Source of the DNA: Pseudomonadota bacterium
GTDB taxonomy: Bacteria; Pseudomonadota; Alphaproteobacteria; Sphingomonadales; Sphingomonadaceae
Direction: 5' to 3'
NCBI GenBank assembly: GCA_023389105.1
Contig: JAEWEY010000004.1
Coordinates: 248,001-312,000 of the forward strand
DNA length: 64,000 nt
The notes beneath the pieces were generated by a model. The model had not been told where the DNA came from. It saw nothing but the letters and a program-made list of their open reading frames with translations, and searched no databases. This document shows positions 16,543-25,888 of this stretch, in pieces (the stretch's first letter is position 1; the number at the start of each line of letters is the position of its first letter). A program made the translations under genes and the position numbers.

Positions 16543-18744
16543 ATGATTTTCAGGTCCGCAGCCGTTGCGCTGCTTCTCGCGTCCGCCCCCGCCATCGCCC
16601 GGGATCTTCCCCTTGAACGCGTGTTCTCCAGCCCGTCGCTGGCTGGCCCGACGCCGCGCGAGGCGAAACTGTCGCCGGACGGACGCTTCGTCACGCTGTT
16701 GAAGAACCGTGCCGACGATAAGGACCGCTACGATCTGTGGGCGATCGACACGGCGACGGGCCAGCAACGCATGCTGGTGGATTCGCAGAAGATTGGTAGC
16801 GGCGGCGCCATCTCCGAAGAGGAGAAGATGCGGCGCGAGCGGGCGCGGATCGCGGGCACCAAGGGCATCACGGAATATGGGTGGGCGCCGGATTCCAGGT
16901 CGATCCTCGTCCCGATTGATGGCGATCTTTATCAGGCGACGCTTGACGGCAAGGTCCGTCGCCTAACCACCACGGCGGCCACGGAAATCAACGCCAAAGT
17001 ATCCGAGACGGGCCGCTATCTGTCGTTCCTGCGCGACCAGAATCTATACGTAATGGACGCGGCGACCGGACAGGAGCGGGCGCTGACCAGCGACGGCGGC
17101 AAGACGCTCAGCTGGGGTGCTGCCGAGTTCGTGGCGCAGGAAGAGCTTGCCCGCGACACCGGATACTGGTGGTCACCCGGTGACCGCTACTTGGCCGTCA
17201 CGCGCGTGGACGAGAGCCCGGTCCAGATTGTCCGGCGCGCAGCGATCGGCGCGTCGGGGACGTCGCTGATCGAGCAGCGCTATCCTTCGGCCGGGACCAA
17301 TAACGCGATCGTCGATCTGTACCTGATGACCCCGGACGGGAAGTCGCGGGTGAAGGCCGACCTAGGCACGAACCCGGATTACTACCTCGCCCGCGTCGAT
17401 TGGGCCCGCGACGGCAGCAGCCTGTATGTCCAGCGGCTCAGCCGAGACCAGAAGCGCCTCGACGTGCTGCGCGTCGATCCCGCGACCGGCAAATCGTCGA
17501 TGCTGTTTTCGGAGATCTCCCCGACCTGGGTCAATCTCAACGACAATTTCAAGCCGTTGAAGGACGGCAGCCTGATCTGGTCGTCGGAGCGCAGCGGCTA
17601 TCCGCATTTGTATCGCTGGCAGGCGGGCAAGTGGACGCAGCTCACGCGCGGCAATTGGGCCGTTGAGGATGTCGCTGGCGTGGATGAGCAGGCCGGGCGG
17701 GTGTACTTCACGGGTACCGCCGAGACGCCGATCGAGCAGCAGCTATATTGGGTCAGCTACAAATCGCTCGGGGAACCGCAGCGCGTTACGGAGCAGGGCT
17801 GGTACAACAAGGCAGTGATGGACAAGGGCGCGACCCACGCGCTCGTGACCCGCTCCAACCCAAGCCAGCCGTCGCAAACCTATCTGGCCGACGCGGCGGG
17901 CAAGCGGCTCGCGTGGATTGAAGAAAATGCGCTGAACGCCACGCACCCGTACGCGCCCTATGTCGACAGCCATGTGAAGCCCACCTTCGGCACCGTCAAA
18001 GGGCCGGATGGGACGCCACTCCACTACCGGATGGTTACGCCCAAGCTGGTCGCCGGGAAGCGCTACCCGGTTTTCTTTTACGTTTATGGCGGTCCGCACG
18101 GGCAGCAGGTGACCGACGACTGGTACAAGGCGCTGCCGTTGCATGAGGCGCTCGTCGACAAGGGCTGGATTGTCTTCACCATCGACAATCGCGGGACCAA
18201 CCGTCGCGGTACCAAGTTCGAGAGGGCGATCTATCGCAAGATGGGCGATGCCGAGGTGGCCGATCAGCTCGCGGGCGTCGAGTGGCTGAAGCGCCAGCCG
18301 TTCGTCGATCCCGGCAAGGTGGCGGTGATGGGCTGGTCCTACGGCGGCTACATGACGCTCAAGCTGCTGGAAAAGGCGCCGGGCGTCTTCGCGGCGGGCG
18401 CGGCGGTTGCTCCCGTGACAAAGTGGGAGTTGTACGACACCGCTTACACGGAGCGGTATCTCGGCAATCCTGCAACCGACCCCACGCCCTATCAGACGTC
18501 CGGCGCGCTGCAGGATGCGGTCAAGATCAAGGACCCCCTGCTGCTGGTGCACGGCATGTCGGACGACAACGTCGTGTTCCAGAACTCGACCGAGCTCTAC
18601 GCGCGGCTGCAGCAGAACAAGGTGCCGTTCGAGATGATGACCTATCCCGGCGCGACGCACGCGATTGCGGGCGAGGGGCCGCAGACCCACGTGTGGACCA
18701 CGATCACCCGCTTCCTCGACGCGCAGGTGCTCAACAAGCGCTAG
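16543..18744 (+). CDS. Dipeptidyl-peptidase IV-like S9 family serine peptidase
   Basis: A 733-residue exported peptidase. A signal peptide (MIFRSAAVALLLASAPAIARD) is followed by an eight-bladed propeller domain (blades such as LSPDGRFVTLLK, YGWAPDSRSILV, LSWGAAEFVAQEELARDTG) and a C-terminal alpha/beta-hydrolase domain. The catalytic triad is Ser in GWSYGGYM, Asp in HGMSDDNV, and His in YPGATHAI. The EE-type motif AQEELARD, which anchors the substrate amino terminus in DPP-IV, suggests removal of N-terminal dipeptides, probably X-Pro. It is likely periplasmic and supports peptide use. Its TAG is shared with the convergent DUF2189 gene (CTAG). Confidence 0.93.
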   Translation: MIFRSAAVALLLASAPAIARDLPLERVFSSPSLAGPTPREAKLSPDGRFVTLLKNRADDKDRYDLWAIDTATGQQRMLVDSQKIGSGGAISEEEKMRRERARIAGTKGITEYGWAPDSRSILVPIDGDLYQATLDGKVRRLTTTAATEINAKVSETGRYLSFLRDQNLYVMDAATGQERALTSDGGKTLSWGAAEFVAQEELARDTGYWWSPGDRYLAVTRVDESPVQIVRRAAIGASGTSLIEQRYPSAGTNNAIVDLYLMTPDGKSRVKADLGTNPDYYLARVDWARDGSSLYVQRLSRDQKRLDVLRVDPATGKSSMLFSEISPTWVNLNDNFKPLKDGSLIWSSERSGYPHLYRWQAGKWTQLTRGNWAVEDVAGVDEQAGRVYFTGTAETPIEQQLYWVSYKSLGEPQRVTEQGWYNKAVMDKGATHALVTRSNPSQPSQTYLADAAGKRLAWIEENALNATHPYAPYVDSHVKPTFGTVKGPDGTPLHYRMVTPKLVAGKRYPVFFYVYGGPHGQQVTDDWYKALPLHEALVDKGWIVFTIDNRGTNRRGTKFERAIYRKMGDAEVADQLAGVEWLKRQPFVDPGKVAVMGWSYGGYMTLKLLEKAPGVFAAGAAVAPVTKWELYDTAYTERYLGNPATDPTPYQTSGALQDAVKIKDPLLLVHGMSDDNVVFQNSTELYARLQQNKVPFEMMTYPGATHAIAGEGPQTHVWTTITRFLDAQVLNKR

Positions 18745-19550
18745 CGAAGCGCGCTGCGGTCGATCAGCCGGGTGTAGAGGTGCCAGGTCGAATAACCGAG
18801 CCATGGCAGGACGAAGGCGAGCCCGACGAACAGCGGGATCGACCCGACGATCAGCAGGCCGAGCACGATCAGGCCCCAGCGGATCAGCTCGCCCTTATTG
18901 GCATGCGCCGCACGCCATGAAGCCGAGACGGCCTGCGCCGCGGTAACGTTGCGGTCGACCAGCATCGGCATCGAGACGACGCTGAGCGCCAGGACGACCC
19001 AGCCCAAGATCGCGCCGATCAGGGCGCCGCCGACAATTAAGGCCCAACCTTGCGGAGTCAGGAAGACCATCGACAGGAATTGCGGGATGGACGCCGGTGT
19101 CGCCCAATCGAACAGGGCGGCGTAGAGAGCGCCAGCGGCGACAAGCCAGCCGAAGAAGATCAGGAGGAGCAATCCTGCGACGATCCCCATGTCGTCGACG
19201 GTCGGCCGCTTCAGCACGTCGATGAATTTGTACCAGTGGATATCCGGCTCCCCGGCTTCCCGTCGCCGAGCAAGTTCGTAGAAACCGGCCGCCGCCACGG
19301 GTCCGAGCAATCCGACGCCGGCAACGACGGGGAAGAAAAAGGGCATCAAAGGCGCGCTGGCGGTCATCACCACGGCGGCGAGTCCGATCAACGTATAGAT
19401 CAGGCCGGCGAACACGATGTCGCCGCGGAACGTCAGGAAATCGTCCAGCCCCTGCCGTAGCGAGATGCTGAGATCCTCGTGCGTGATCTGACGGATCGGG
19501 ACTTTCGCGGCTTTGGGTGCGTTGCGCCGCGTCATCGTTTGAGTCGCCAT
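18741..19550 (-). CDS. DUF2189 family inner-membrane protein
   Basis: A 269-residue protein with about six membrane helices, for example IVFAGLIYTLIGLAAVVMTA, PVVAGVGLLGPVAAAGFYEL and LLLLIFFGWLVAAGALYAAL. The motif GFYELARRREAGE after the second or third helix is typical of the DUF2189 family, whose function is not known. The ATG at 19550 is preceded by a perfect ribosome site (AGGAGG, five bases away), which decides it against an upstream frame extension to 19613. It is convergent with the S9 peptidase and divergent from the next methyltransferase. Confidence 0.87.
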   Translation of the reverse strand: MATQTMTRRNAPKAAKVPIRQITHEDLSISLRQGLDDFLTFRGDIVFAGLIYTLIGLAAVVMTASAPLMPFFFPVVAGVGLLGPVAAAGFYELARRREAGEPDIHWYKFIDVLKRPTVDDMGIVAGLLLLIFFGWLVAAGALYAALFDWATPASIPQFLSMVFLTPQGWALIVGGALIGAILGWVVLALSVVSMPMLVDRNVTAAQAVSASWRAAHANKGELIRWGLIVLGLLIVGSIPLFVGLAFVLPWLGYSTWHLYTRLIDRSALR

Positions 19551-19642
19551 GACACCTCCTCGATCGGTGCCGTCCGGCGCGATGGCGCCGGGCGCCTGCT
19601 GATGCCTTAGCACATTCCGCTGAGTCGGCTAAGCATCGCGCA

Positions 19643-20839
19643 ATGAAAGACGTCTCGACCCTGGTCGCGCAGCAGTATGAGGCCTTCGCCTATCCCGAGC
19701 CGCTCGCTGATCTCGAAGAAGCAATCCGCGGCGGCTATAGCCAGATCGGCGAGCCATCGCTTTACGGACCCGTCATCTGGCCGTGTGGACGGCTGTCTGG
19801 ACCGCTCAAGGTCCTCGTCGCAGGCTGCGGCACGGTGCAGGCTGCCTACACCGCGCTGATGAACCGGGCGGACGAGGTTATCGGCATCGATCTCTCCGAG
19901 GCGTCGCAGGCGCACGAGCGGTTTTTGCAGGAACGCCACGGGCTCAAAAACCTGCAGTTGTTCAAGGGTGACCTGCGGGAAGTCAGCTCGATCGGTAAGC
20001 GTTTCGACCTGATTTTGTGCACCGGCGTCATCCACCATATGGAAGATCCGGGTGCCGGCCTGTCCGCGCTGCGCGAGGTGCTCGCTCCAAATGGGGTCAT
20101 CTCGCTGATGGTGTACGGGCAGACGGTCCGCACCGGAATCTACATGGTACAGGATGCGCTGCGGCGCATGCGCGTTTCCCAATCGAACGCCGGTGTCGCG
20201 CAGGTTCGTGCAATTCTTCGCGAGCTGCCCGAACGTCACTACGCCCGTGACTACATAAGTGCGGCCGACGAACTCAAGCATGACGCGGCACTGGTCGACA
20301 CGTTCCTGCATCCCCAGGACCGCGCCTACACCGTGCCGCAGCTGTTCGAGCTGATCGAAGGCTCAGGGCTGCAGTTTCAAAACTGGGTCGACAACCACCC
20401 CTATTGGAGAAACGGCGAATGGGGTCCCGAAACTGCAGTCGCGCAAGCAGTCGATCCGCTAGTCCCGCGCGAGCACTGGGCCGCGGTCGAGATGCTGCGC
20501 TTAAGTGCCGGCATGCACATGTGTACGCTACGGCACGCCGACGAAAACATCGCTCAGGTTGATTTCGACGGGGAGGATTGGCGCCGATTCGTGCCGCACC
20601 CTGCACCTGGACTAGCGCGAAAAGGCCCCGGGCTGTTCCAGCGCGGGCCCTATTCTCTGCGCTGCTCGGAAATTGAGCAGTTCGTCCTCGATGGCGCCGA
20701 TGGCAGGAGGACGATCGCCGACATCATCGAGGTTCCGGCATTAGACGATCTTCCGACGGATGAGCGTGACACATTCGGCCGCCGCTATTTCGAGCACCTC
20801 TGGAAGCTCGGGCACGTGATGATCGGGTTGCCTGCCTAA
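19643..20839 (+). CDS. Class I SAM-dependent methyltransferase
   Basis: A 398-residue protein. The Rossmann SAM site is seen as KVLVAGCGTVQAAYTAL (motif I) with GIDLSEASQ (motif II acidic residue), then LILCTGVIHHMEDP (motif IV/post) and LREVLAPNGVISLMVYG. About 200 further residues follow, ending in a helical domain (FVLDGADGRRTIADII) of unknown role. The N-terminus VAQQYEAFAYPEPL resembles enzymes acting on small molecules or lipids, but no substrate can be assigned. Its TAA is shared with the convergent M28 peptidase gene. Confidence 0.85.
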   Translation: MKDVSTLVAQQYEAFAYPEPLADLEEAIRGGYSQIGEPSLYGPVIWPCGRLSGPLKVLVAGCGTVQAAYTALMNRADEVIGIDLSEASQAHERFLQERHGLKNLQLFKGDLREVSSIGKRFDLILCTGVIHHMEDPGAGLSALREVLAPNGVISLMVYGQTVRTGIYMVQDALRRMRVSQSNAGVAQVRAILRELPERHYARDYISAADELKHDAALVDTFLHPQDRAYTVPQLFELIEGSGLQFQNWVDNHPYWRNGEWGPETAVAQAVDPLVPREHWAAVEMLRLSAGMHMCTLRHADENIAQVDFDGEDWRRFVPHPAPGLARKGPGLFQRGPYSLRCSEIEQFVLDGADGRRTIADIIEVPALDDLPTDERDTFGRRYFEHLWKLGHVMIGLPA

Positions 20840-23046
20840 AGCGTTTGCCGCGTGTAGGTGATGGCCTCGTCGCGGTTGTATTGCGGCCGAGCGAAGGGCG
20901 GTCGCGCACGCAGAAGGGGCGCGGCGCTTGCCGGCAGCGGACGTGTACCCAAGATATTCAATCGGACCGGGCCTGGCTGCGCAGTCGTGAGTTGGACGAC
21001 CGCCCCATCGCAACTGCGTCCCACGCAGCTGATGCTGGTCTTGCCGGACGCCTTCTGATCGATTGGCATGATGAAGTTGTCCATGCCCGCCGACAGGATC
21101 CGGGTCCCCTCCGGAAGGCTAAGCTCGATCCGCTCGTTTCCATTGGCTGCCAGTCGTAAGGTGAGCGCGCGGCCTTTTCCGACACTCTCCTGCGACACGA
21201 CTTGCAGCGTGGGAGCATGGCTCAGCTCGTCTTTCGGGGCAGGCGCAAGCCACCGCTGGCGTTCGCTGATTGGAAGCGTTCCGCGCGACCAACTTCCAGG
21301 CATAGCCTTGGGTAGTGGTGCACCGTCGTTCAGGATTGACCACCAGCTTTTGCCGCTCGGCATTTCGGTGACCCGCTGGATCACGAACCGCTGCTGCCGG
21401 TCTGCAGAGTAAGCGGGGGCTGCCAGCACGGCGGCGACGCCTGCCGCTGTCAGCAGCGCGGGCAGGGCGATCGCAAAGCGGCTTCCGGCGTGTGCAATGA
21501 GCGGGCGCGCTTCGATGATGATAGGCAGGATGAGGAAGCTGCCAAGCAAGGCGAAGATCCACATGGGGCCGACGTTGAGCAACTCCTGTAGCAGGCCCAG
21601 CATCGCACCCCAGGTAAGATAGAGCACGGCGACGGCGACGATCGACGCGACGCGCTCTGCCGGTTGCCACCTTTGCTTCGCTATCATTCCTGCCAGAACA
21701 ATGAGCGGTGGGAACAGGAAGTAGACAATTCCGCCGGGGGCGAAGAGGCCGATGGCGCCACCCAGGATGAGGAAGATGAACCAGAAGACCGGGCGCAGCT
21801 CTGTTCGGTCCAGGGTGCGCCCGATGGTGGTCATCAGGCCAACGCCACAGGCAATAACAACCGCATAGACCGTGAGTAGCGTCCAGATCGGGTAAGCACG
21901 CCAGAACATGCCCGGTCGGAGCAGACCGACGAGCTCGAGCAATATCCAGGCGACAACGCTCCCCGCGAGCATCGTCCCGATGACCACCATCGTACCACGA
22001 GCCAGGCCACCGCGGCGAAGGGCGAGAAGGGCGAAAGACACTAGCAGCAGCACGATCAAAATTGCGCCGATGAGCAGCGGCATCGAAACGAGCCAGCGGC
22101 CCGCTACATCCATGAAAATCCGGTCGCCACCCCCTGCGCGCGGCGTGCCTAGCGCCAGTTTTTCGGCCAATGCCAGCGTCTGGTCACCCATGTGCTGCAG
22201 CGTCGCAGGGTCCAGCGCCGCTACGGTGTCGCCAGGGCTGTGATAGCGGGTCTCGTTGCCGATCGGGGCGAGGTTCAGCGTCAACCAACCGCGCTCGGTG
22301 AAGCTGTTGACGTCGGTGTAGTTTGGCATGAGCCGGTAGACGTCCGTCGACAGAGAGTTCGCAACCGGGCGGTCGACCGCCTTTGCAAAGGCAGCGATCG
22401 GCGCCGCGTTCGGCCGGCTGGTCTCGAACATGTTGACGGGACCCGTCACGCCGCGCGCCTCGAGGTTGATCAGCGTATCGACGTCGCGGCTCAGAGGATC
22501 GGCCATGAAGGCGCGGGCGCCGATAAGGCCGAGTTCTTCACCTTCGTTGAACAGTAGAATTACCGGGCGCCGGATCGGCGCCTCCTTTAGGATCGCTCCC
22601 ACTTCGAGCAACGTCGCGACACCGATACCATCGTCTGCGGCGGCAGGGCCGACGGGGGTGCTGTCATAGTGCGCGTTGAGGAGGAGCGACTTGCCGTTCT
22701 GCCGTCCCAACCGCACGATGATGTTGCGAACACGCGCGCAGGAAACGCCGCGCTGCTTGTACAAAGTGTTGCAGGCGAACTGGTCGCGGATGATCGGTTG
22801 CAGGCCGAGCTGTTCAATCTGGGCAATCAGCCGGGCGCGGACCACGTCCGACGCCGCGGAATCCGACGGGTGCGGGTTCTCGTCTCCGAGGATGATGGCC
22901 AGGCGTTCCTTGGCTCTGGTCGCATCGAACGTGCCGTCCGCGTTCGAGGTGCGCAGGGCAGGTGGCTTATCCAGCAGCGTGGTCGCTGCCAACGCCGCGA
23001 GCAAGGTGATCAAGACCAGGGTGAGTAACAGAACCGATCGGCGCAT
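20836..23046 (-). CDS. Membrane-anchored M28 family zinc metallopeptidase
   Basis: A 736-residue protein with three parts. After an N-terminal membrane anchor (RRSVLLLTLVLITLLAALAA) comes a periplasmic aminopeptidase domain with metal-ligand motifs LLNAHYDSTPVG, AAADDGIGVATLLE and LLFNEGEELGLIGA. A middle region has eight or so membrane helices (LLIGAILIVLLLVSFALLAL, and others), and a C-terminal beta-rich domain follows. This architecture matches membrane M28 peptidases of the eukaryotic ERMP1/Fxna type. I chose ATG 23046, preceded by a strong AGGGGGGA ribosome site, rather than the longer frame to 23319, which runs through asd. It is divergent from asd. Confidence 0.87.
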   Translation of the reverse strand: MRRSVLLLTLVLITLLAALAATTLLDKPPALRTSNADGTFDATRAKERLAIILGDENPHPSDSAASDVVRARLIAQIEQLGLQPIIRDQFACNTLYKQRGVSCARVRNIIVRLGRQNGKSLLLNAHYDSTPVGPAAADDGIGVATLLEVGAILKEAPIRRPVILLFNEGEELGLIGARAFMADPLSRDVDTLINLEARGVTGPVNMFETSRPNAAPIAAFAKAVDRPVANSLSTDVYRLMPNYTDVNSFTERGWLTLNLAPIGNETRYHSPGDTVAALDPATLQHMGDQTLALAEKLALGTPRAGGGDRIFMDVAGRWLVSMPLLIGAILIVLLLVSFALLALRRGGLARGTMVVIGTMLAGSVVAWILLELVGLLRPGMFWRAYPIWTLLTVYAVVIACGVGLMTTIGRTLDRTELRPVFWFIFLILGGAIGLFAPGGIVYFLFPPLIVLAGMIAKQRWQPAERVASIVAVAVLYLTWGAMLGLLQELLNVGPMWIFALLGSFLILPIIIEARPLIAHAGSRFAIALPALLTAAGVAAVLAAPAYSADRQQRFVIQRVTEMPSGKSWWSILNDGAPLPKAMPGSWSRGTLPISERQRWLAPAPKDELSHAPTLQVVSQESVGKGRALTLRLAANGNERIELSLPEGTRILSAGMDNFIMPIDQKASGKTSISCVGRSCDGAVVQLTTAQPGPVRLNILGTRPLPASAAPLLRARPPFARPQYNRDEAITYTRQTL

Positions 23047-23136
23047 CTTCCCCCCTTGCCCGCGCGGATCGCAACGCCATATCGCTTTCACCGGGCCGAT
23101 GCGATAGGCGGCCCCGCAAGCTAATCGGAGAAGAAC

Positions 23137-24165
23137 ATGGGCTACCGGGTCGCGATCGTCGGGGCGACGGGCAATGTCGGTCGCGAGATCCTTAACATCC
23201 TTGCCGAGCGTCAATTCCCGCTCGACGAGGTCGCGGCCATTGCGTCGTCCAGCTCGACCGGCGACGTCATCGATTTCGGCGACAGCGGAGAAGAGCTCAA
23301 GGTCAAGAACCTCGAGCATTTCGATTTCACCGGCTGGGACATCGCCTTGTTCGCCGCCGGCTCGGAAGTCTCAAAGGTCTATGCGCCCATCGCGGCCGCT
23401 GCCGGCTGCACCGTCATCGACAATAGCTCACTCTACCGGATGGACCCCGACGTCCCGCTGATCGTGCCGGAAGTGAACCCGGAAGCGATTGCCGGCTATG
23501 CGAAGAAGAATATCATCGCCAATCCGAACTGCTCGACCGCTCAGCTCGTCGTGGCGCTGAAGCCGCTGCATGACGCGGCGAAGATCAAGCGCGTGGTCGT
23601 GGCGACCTATCAATCGGTCTCAGGCGCCGGAAAGCGCGGCATGGACGAGCTGTTCGAGCAGTCGCGCAACATCTTCGTCGGCGACAGCAACGAGCCGGAG
23701 CATTTCACCAAGCAGATTGCCTTCAACGTCATCCCGCACATCGACAGCTTCCTCGACGACGGTTCGACGAAGGAAGAGTGGAAGATGGTCGTCGAGACCA
23801 AGAAGATCCTCGATCCCAAGATCAAGCTGACCGCCACCTGCGTCCGCGTGCCGGTCTTCGTCGGCCATTCCGAAGCGGTGAACATCGAGTTCGAGAACGA
23901 AATTTCCGCAGACGAGGCGCGCAGCATCCTTCGCGAAGCACCCGGCATCATGGTCGTCGATAAGCGCGAGAATGGCGGCTACGTGACGCCGGTGGAAGCG
24001 GTCGGCGAATATGCCACCTACGTCAGCCGCATTCGCGAGGATCCGACGGTCGACAACGGTCTCAGCCTGTGGGTGGTTAGCGACAATCTCCGCAAGGGCG
24101 CGGCGCTGAACGCGGTGCAGATCGCCGAGCTACTGGGCCGCAAGCATTTGCAGAAGGCGGCTTAA
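23137..24165 (+). CDS. asd: Aspartate-semialdehyde dehydrogenase
   Basis: A 342-residue NADP-dependent enzyme reducing aspartyl-phosphate to aspartate semialdehyde, the branch point for lysine/diaminopimelate, threonine and methionine. The nucleotide motif is VGATGNVGREIL near the N-terminus, the catalytic Cys lies in ANPNCSTAQLV, and the later substrate-binding Arg/His motif is in CVRVPVFVGHSEAVN. Ribosome site GGAGAAG precedes the ATG. Its TAA is shared (TTAA) with the convergent piuC. Confidence 0.96.
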   Translation: MGYRVAIVGATGNVGREILNILAERQFPLDEVAAIASSSSTGDVIDFGDSGEELKVKNLEHFDFTGWDIALFAAGSEVSKVYAPIAAAAGCTVIDNSSLYRMDPDVPLIVPEVNPEAIAGYAKKNIIANPNCSTAQLVVALKPLHDAAKIKRVVVATYQSVSGAGKRGMDELFEQSRNIFVGDSNEPEHFTKQIAFNVIPHIDSFLDDGSTKEEWKMVVETKKILDPKIKLTATCVRVPVFVGHSEAVNIEFENEISADEARSILREAPGIMVVDKRENGGYVTPVEAVGEYATYVSRIREDPTVDNGLSLWVVSDNLRKGAALNAVQIAELLGRKHLQKAA

Positions 24166-24824
24166 GGCTTCTCGCCCCAGTAGCGCAGCAGCTGGTTCTG
24201 GACGAGCTGGAGGCGGGTGAAGTTCTCCGGCTGCATTTGTAGGCCCTCCAGCGCGGCGACCTCGTTGAGGTTGTAGAGCAGGTTGCGCTTGAAGGGGTCG
24301 GGGACGCGGCTCTGGATGAAGGTGATCGCCACAAGGCGCTCACCTGCTGTGACCGGCTCTACGCCATGAAGCGTGTCCGAGGGATAGACGACCGCAACGC
24401 CCGGAGGGAGCTTGAACGAGAGTTCGGCGTCGCCGAGCGAGATTTTCAACGCTCCGCCATCATACGTCTCGGGATCGTTGAGGAAGATCGTGCAGCTGAG
24501 GTCGCTGCGCAGCGTTCCCCCCGGCAGCTTCAGATAAGCGGTGTCCGTGTGGGCACCGTAATGCATGCTCGGCTGATATCGGGTGATCAGCGGCGGGGCG
24601 ATCGACACCGGGAAAGCGAAGTTCACGAAATCCTCGCTGCGCATCAGCGCGGCGTGCAGTAACTGCGCCGTCTGTTTGTAGGTCGCGGGTTCGTGCAGCT
24701 GCTCATTGTTCTTGGCCTGGTTGTGCGGGTTGCTGACGCGGCCGTGGACGAATTGCGCGCTGGCGGCGATGCGGCGGCACTCCGCGACCTCGTCGTCGGT
24801 CAGAACCTGCAGGACCTTGTACAT
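24162..24824 (-). CDS. piuC: PKHD-type Fe(II)/2-oxoglutarate hydroxylase (PiuC/YbiX family)
   Basis: A 220-residue dioxygenase-fold protein. Family motifs are SNPHNQAKNNEQL, then the iron facial triad in HYGAHTDTAYL (His and Asp) and PSDTLHGVEPV (His), with the 2-oxoglutarate-binding Arg in GERLVAITFIQS, and a C-terminal helical part NLLYNLNEV. PiuC-type genes are frequently adjacent to TonB-dependent iron receptors; here the receptor is 6 kb away. The physiological substrate is unknown. It starts directly at the end of the sulfotransferase-like gene (no gap), so the two are probably one operon. Confidence 0.92.
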   Translation of the reverse strand: MYKVLQVLTDDEVAECRRIAASAQFVHGRVSNPHNQAKNNEQLHEPATYKQTAQLLHAALMRSEDFVNFAFPVSIAPPLITRYQPSMHYGAHTDTAYLKLPGGTLRSDLSCTIFLNDPETYDGGALKISLGDAELSFKLPPGVAVVYPSDTLHGVEPVTAGERLVAITFIQSRVPDPFKRNLLYNLNEVAALEGLQMQPENFTRLQLVQNQLLRYWGEKP

Positions 24825-25841
24825 TCAGCCTTCCCCCGCGCGCTGCAGCGCTGACGCCAACAACGGCGACTTGTCGGCTGCCGCGGCGAGCATGGCAAGC
24901 GCACCGCGCAGATCATCGGCATGGCGCCGCGATGCCTCGGCGATCAGGTCGCTGCGGAGGGTCGGGCTGTAGTCATACTCCAGGGCCTTTGAGTAGCGCC
25001 TCATCAGCGGTCCGTTGGCGATGTCGGCAATTACTCCCTGGTCGGCATCGAAGCCGAAGAAGCCGGCAATCTGGGCCAGGGCACCCGGCATGTCCCGCAG
25101 CGACGCGTCGAAGTCCCACCAGTCGATGGACCGGTCGCTCATCGCCAGAGCGGCCGCTTCCAGGGCACACATCTCGCTCGCCCAGGCGCAACCGGCGAGC
25201 TCCGCACGGTTTCGCGAAGAGGGCAGTTCCACGCCGCGACTCCGCAGGCGGGCTACCCGCGTCGAGGCAAGTGCGTGCAATTCCTTGACGCTATTCTCCC
25301 CGGCGAGAATGCTTGGAATGTAATGATCCGGCCGCGCGAACAGGAAGAGAGCGCGCTCGCTTGGCGGAACAAGCGCCGGCGCAATCTCGCTCGCGAAGCT
25401 CGTCGCCTTCACACAGGCCACCTCATCCGCGGCAAAGGTGCGCGACATAAGCCTCGGGACGGCGTCGATATATTGCCGGCGAACTTCGGCCGGGCTGAGG
25501 GCAAGGTCCCGCAGCAGCCGCGGCTCACGGAGCGCCAATACGCTCGGCAATTCCCCCAGCAGACGGGAAATCAGCGTCGAGCCAACGTGCCCGATATGAA
25601 AAATCCACCGCGCGTCGCTGCGTAAGTCTCCAGTTACAGACCCCTCAACGTCGGGCCATGGCACCACTTGAGCGTTAACGGGCTGCTGCAGCATGCGGTC
25701 GTCTAGGAAGCTCGCGGCGCGATAGCTCTCGCGGTTCATCGCGATCAGGCGGACCTGGCCGGTGGTTGGATCGAGCGCCTGCGCCAACCACGTCGCGTCA
25801 CGCGCAATCTCTTCTGGGGGAATTAGCGGCGTGCTGGACAT
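24825..25841 (-). CDS. Sulfotransferase-like P-loop protein
   Basis: A 338-residue protein. Near residue 80 is WIFHIGHVGSTLISRLLGEL, which resembles the 5'-phosphosulfate-binding loop of sulfotransferases (normally xxGxPRSGTTxL, here with HVGST). Downstream LFLFARPDHYIPSILAGENS resembles the region binding the 3'-phosphate of PAPS. It also has SWWDFDASL-like segments (WWDFDASLRDMPGAL) seen in the C-terminal half of this family. The acceptor substrate is unknown. It is directly upstream of piuC. I call it sulfotransferase-like because the loop is divergent. Confidence 0.7.
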   Translation of the reverse strand: MSSTPLIPPEEIARDATWLAQALDPTTGQVRLIAMNRESYRAASFLDDRMLQQPVNAQVVPWPDVEGSVTGDLRSDARWIFHIGHVGSTLISRLLGELPSVLALREPRLLRDLALSPAEVRRQYIDAVPRLMSRTFAADEVACVKATSFASEIAPALVPPSERALFLFARPDHYIPSILAGENSVKELHALASTRVARLRSRGVELPSSRNRAELAGCAWASEMCALEAAALAMSDRSIDWWDFDASLRDMPGALAQIAGFFGFDADQGVIADIANGPLMRRYSKALEYDYSPTLRSDLIAEASRRHADDLRGALAMLAAAADKSPLLASALQRAGEG

Positions 25842-25888
25842 GGCGCCACTTAGACCGGCATGGGACCACCAACCAAGGGAGGATTTCG

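Noticed and set aside
18282..18920. Second plus-strand frame over the S9 peptidase C-terminus
   Set aside because: Out-of-frame shadow; the translation has no hydrophobic core pattern and ends inside the next gene.
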